From Undaria pinnatifida (lineage: Eukaryota > Sar > Phaeophyceae > Laminariales > Alariaceae), in contig JABAKD010000029.1 of NCBI GenBank assembly GCA_012845835.1, forward strand, positions 1,618,970-1,682,969: DNA of 64,000 nucleotides, in the 5' to 3' direction. The notes under the pieces are model-generated. The model saw only the letters and a list, made by a program, of their open reading frames with translations, was not told the DNA's origin and ran no database searches. Of this stretch, positions 62,501 to 64,000 are shown piece after piece (positions within the stretch are counted from its first letter, which is position 1; the number at the start of each line of letters is the position of its first letter). The position numbers were made by a program, and so were the translations under genes.

Positions 62501-63571
62501 GGTTATTTTTATTTGACCACGGACCACGCATCGCGGGCGGGGGGGCGGGGTGTGATTATTCATACACGCATGGCCGAAGTCTAGTCTGTCAGATCATAGA
62601 TCCTCGCATATCCACAATACCAAGACGAAGCACGTGGGTTTGCCATCGACCAGGCAGAAATCGCTTGAACCACGTGCGAAGCGCCGCGAGGCGATCGGCG
62701 AGGCGCACTACGGGCGAGCTGCAACCTACTAAGAAGCGCTTGGGGAGCGAGTTTCGGCACCTTGTGCGCACTCTCTTGCACAGGAGTGACAAGCATCGAG
62801 TTTCTTGATTTTTTCCGGTGTGGTCACGTCCAGAGACAGCAATGAGTATACTATGTACCTGCCTCTTGGCTCCCTGACCGTATACACACTACCCTGGTAC
62901 GTGATAAGACTATCCCCCTTGCTCGGAGTTAAGGTTCTCCAACCTCTCACGGTACGGTCTAAAATGACCACCACCCATGGTTACCACCCCCCCCGAAAAA
63001 AAACGGTGTATATGCTGGCTGCCTAGCTCACGCTGTGAGTGGCGTGTTTTGACCGCGTCGTCTGCATGAGGTGCTTTAGGCCAAACAGCGCTATCCCTAT
63101 CGTGGCACACGTCCTAGTCTACTCAGCTGTTACCGAAAAGACAATGATGAAATAATGGTGACCGCCGGTAGGGCCAGCTCGCGCTGTCGCTACCACGGGA
63201 ACTGAAGGATGCGCCATAAAACCAGCTGGATTGCGAATACAAACGAGTTAAATTGACACACGTGTATGAAAGTACGTAGAAGTGTGGTGAACTCAAGCTT
63301 TACCCGTCCCCATCCGCCGGAGGACGAAAAGAGAAAAACTGAACCCCCCACACACATTGAGTAGATTATAATACATAATCATAGCACACACAAATCATGG
63401 CCACGCACAAAACACACACAGACGCTGGGCACACACACAAACACAAACACGAAACATGGACTTGAAACACACACCTCCGGTGTGTACTGGAATCGCAAGG
63501 AACGAAAGCTGCACCCGTGGAGAAGCAGCGGACCGTCCGGGGCCATGTCGTAGTGGGGCTTGGCGGGACAC
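56408..63571 (-). CDS. Gene 3: Gln-rich protein, unknown family (partial, C-terminal part)
   Basis: Minus-strand exons are proposed at 63571-63475, 62333-62297, 61507-61394, 59860-59593, 57379-57226 and 56579-56408. The last three join in exact phase and end in TGA at 56410-56408. Visible regions in order: a segment with AKPHYDMAPDGPLLLHG, a short charged piece, an Ala/Leu helix (AAIKAARLLNNLEYLAGM), a Gln-rich region of about 45 residues, a basic helix ending in LVQGLAGKKR, and an acidic Gly/Glu/Pro-rich tail. The tail is likely disordered. No known domain is recognised. The join between 62297 and 61507 is not in phase with the preferred borders, so an exon or border there is wrong. The 5' end lies beyond the right edge. 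Confidence 0.6.
57226..57379 (-). CDS. Gene 3 exon
   Basis: The acceptor TTCGTCTTAGCAG and donor AAGAAGAG|GTGGGTG bound 154 bp. It starts with AG (completing Glu) and reads ELTWREALARLRQMGLGPGQ, then VLGRKGHMPMANRQQGLHYD and ELVQGLAGKK, ending with AG. Both partial codons match the neighbours. Confidence 0.75.
57540..57624. repeat. 28 bp tandem repeat, three units
   Basis: GGGGATGGACGCGGGGTTTC, GGGGATGGACGCAGGGTGTC and GGGGGTGGACGCAAAATATC start successive 28 bp units within a gene 3 intron. Confidence 0.85.
57750..57875. repeat. About 64 bp tandem duplication
   Basis: AGAAGCACGAGTCAAGTGGC to GAGTCATGCCTGAAGAT is followed by AGAAGCGCCGAGTGAAGTGG to GAGTCATGCCCGAAGAT. Confidence 0.85.
58490..58695 (-). 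mobile_element. MITE family A fragment
   Basis: AACTGATTTTAAAGCAA, CCGACGATTTTGGGTTAAGG and AAAAAGAGGTATACACTATTG remain in family order; both extreme ends are decayed. Confidence 0.6.
58852..59097 (+). mobile_element. MITE family C, near complete
   Basis: Left end CTGATTCTACGATAGCCCCC, right end GGGGGGGCTACCGTAGAACC. Inside: ACGAACGTTTCATGGCTGCT, GACTATCGAACGATGACGTC, GGAGATACGGCCGGATGC and GGTTTCAAAACCGGCGATT. The sub-terminal AAAACCGGCG boxes are also inverted or direct partners. Confidence 0.82.
59593..59860 (-). CDS. Gene 3 exon: Gln-rich region
   Basis: The acceptor GTGTGTTTCTTAG and donor TTAGCAG|GTGGGTG bound 268 bp. It reads DVDAFAAFKRKLKGSNAEHY, then LLKEQQRQELEQEQQMQQ and a long interrupted Gln stretch, ending DGGLA plus one base. 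CAG and CAA are mixed and interrupted by Gly, Arg, Glu and Ser, so the tract is less prone to slippage than the one in gene 1. Confidence 0.75.
60345..60680. mobile_element. Terminal-inverted-repeat element, copy 1 of an inverted pair
   Basis: It starts AGAGCTGCGAGTCGGC and ends GCCGAGTCAAAGCTC. CACCAACTAGCTATTAGTCG, TTTCCCGGAATTGCCGACTA and GGCTCGCTTCGCTCGCCTGA are shared with copy 2 in reverse orientation. No coding capacity. Confidence 0.8.
60722..61100. mobile_element. Terminal-inverted-repeat element, copy 2, opposite orientation
   Basis: Its own ends are inverted repeats: TTGTGAGTCGGCTGGATTTC at the left and GAAATACAGCCGACTCACAG at the right. It contains the reverse complements of the copy 1 landmarks, so the two copies together can form a hairpin of about 340 bp per arm. 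No target duplication could be seen. Confidence 0.8.
61394..61507 (-). CDS. Gene 3 exon: Ala/Leu-rich helix
   Basis: The acceptor lies after a C-rich tract (CGACGTTCGGCAG) and the donor is ACCAAG|GTTACT. The 114 bp read NLYCLQAHLESLWEEAAIKA, then ARLLNNLEYLAGMRVATK. A second possible acceptor 18 bases in (CTGCAAG) would start with two bases and agree better with the 62297 exon. An ATG at 61552 keeps the frame, so a first exon is also possible. Confidence 0.6.
61540..61740. repeat. About 75 bp tandem repeat, three diverged units
   Basis: CGTACTCATTTGTTGCCCCC, GCGTACTCACCTGTTGCTTG and GCGTGCTCACCTGCTGCTTG start successive units that continue with TTGGTCACG and CATTGACCACGCATCCCTTT. A further unit is at 62470-62560. 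On the minus strand each unit carries a donor-like CAG|GTGAGTACG. Confidence 0.75.
61903..62158 (-). mobile_element. MITE family A, diverged but complete
   Basis: Left end ATTACGGTAGAGATGCATCA, right end ATACCTATATCGTACCACGC. AACTGATCTCGAGAAAA and GGGGTTAAGGAATCTCGTTT lie between. Confidence 0.65.
62297..62333 (-). CDS. Gene 3 possible short exon
   Basis: An excellent acceptor (GGCGTTGTTTCTTCTCAG) is followed by 37 bp, read best as NPEKAERDKFYT, before GTATTATT. The alternative frame TPKRPSATSFIR would fix the phase with the next exon but looks less coding. Confidence 0.4.
62540..62700. repeat. Dispersed repeat, copy 2 (pairs with 5090-5260)
   Basis: It shares TCATAGATCCTCGCATATCC, CGAAGCACGTGGG, GACCAGGCAGAAATCGCTTG and CGCCGCGAGGCGATCGGCGA with the earlier copy. 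Not assigned to a family. Confidence 0.5.
63340..63475. repeat. CA-rich low-complexity tract
   Basis: Interrupted (CA)n and CACAAACACAAACACG runs at the start of the gene 3 intron that follows the 63475 exon. Confidence 0.8.
63475..63571 (-). CDS. Gene 3 exon
   Basis: Between GCGATCGAGCAG and CCGGAG|GTGTGTG, 97 bp read CPAKPHYDMAPDGPLLLHGC and SFRSLRFQYTPE after one completing base. The frame looks like globular protein. The alternative frame VSRQAPLRHG is less natural. The GTGTGTG donor runs into a CA-rich intron. Confidence 0.5.
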
Positions 63572-63779
63572 CTGCTCGATCGCGGCCGGCGACGTAGGAG
63601 GCAAAAAGAAAACGCTCTCGCGGTAAAAAACTCGTGTTTTCATACTACACCTTTGCCTCTACAAAAACGGACGGCGATCGGACGCGGCGTAGCTTGGCGT
63701 GGCGAAACCTCCGCCCGCAGCAGCCGGTATACTAGGGTGTTTGCAGGACACCAGCTTTGATTGGGTACGAAGCAAACTA

Positions 63780-63945
63780 GACACACGCTACGATAAAAGT
63801 GTTAACGTATGTGCACCAGGTACCACTGTTGGGGTAAAACTATTCTCTGAGCGGCCGCGCTCCTTAACCCACTTTTTTTTCCTTGTCGGAATGCCATTGT
63901 TTTGTTTCGCGTTAGTTTCTCTTGGAAAGCTTAAGGCCCATTGAT
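63780..63945 (+). mobile_element. MITE family A fragment
   Basis: CACGCTACGATAAAAGTGTT, GCGCTCCTTAACCCAC and CTTGTCGGAATGCC mark the left part of the family. Confidence 0.5.
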
Positions 63946-63963
63946 TTTTCATCGGATTTCACT

Positions 63964-64000
63964 TTCATTTTCGAGTCGTCCTACGGTAGCGCCCCCAACT
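63964..64000 (-). mobile_element. MITE family C, left end cut by the window edge
   Basis: GAGTCGTCCTACGGTAGCGC followed by CCCCAACT matches the end of family C at 38287 (GAGTCGTTCTACGGTAGCC). Confidence 0.55.

Noticed and set aside
62729..62974. Minus-strand frame with TLTPSKGDSLITYQGSVYTV
   Set aside because: It looks somewhat protein-like, but no acceptable splice borders or phase links to gene 3 were found, and it lies beside a dispersed repeat.

Overview
This is a nuclear segment from an intron-rich eukaryote, not a prokaryote or organelle. Genuine coding sequence is only a few percent of the window. It appears as short exons (35-400 bp) with good GT-AG borders, separated by introns of 0.2-6 kb that are full of microsatellites and miniature transposons. 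The mix of intron load, balanced base composition, poly-Gln tracts and TTAGGG-like repeats best suits a stramenopile, most likely a brown alga. That is an inference, not a proof.

I rebuilt three multi-exon genes by hand, using splice sites and codon-phase agreement from exon to exon. Gene 1 (minus strand, about 2.3-19.3 kb; 11 exons, 476 codons seen, both ends missing) is a long coiled-coil protein with an N-terminal poly-Gln/GRPTS-repeat region. Gene 2 (plus strand, about 21.9-48.7 kb; 13 exons that sum to exactly 617 codons with the stop) is an Arg-rich helical protein of unknown family. Gene 3 (minus strand, about 56.4-63.6 kb) is a Gln-rich protein whose last three exons join in perfect phase. 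Genes 1 and 2 diverge from a repeat-rich 19.3-21.9 kb interval. Genes 2 and 3 converge on a 7.7 kb block of transposon debris and minisatellites. None of the three proteins could be assigned to a named family.

The mobile elements are numerous and nested. A degenerate non-LTR retrotransposon (32.8-36.3 kb) lies in a gene 2 intron and carries a MITE inside its coding region. A MULE-like MITE (8437-8679) has a 9 bp target duplication. A Harbinger-like element (43966-44776) sits inside a MITE. A solo-LTR-like insertion (51476-52107) sits in another MITE. MITE family A, with ends like ACGCGTGCTACGATAGAGGT, has more than 20 copies or fragments here. Families C and D add at least 11 more. Inverted and tandem repeats, a 520 bp interstitial telomere-like array and tRNA-like fragments complete the picture.

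The most unusual pattern is repeated local duplication of single exons. At least nine places in genes 1 and 2 hold a second, usually decayed copy of an exon and its splice flank. Several copies carry in-frame stops or broken splice sites, so they look like dead exons or possible poison exons.
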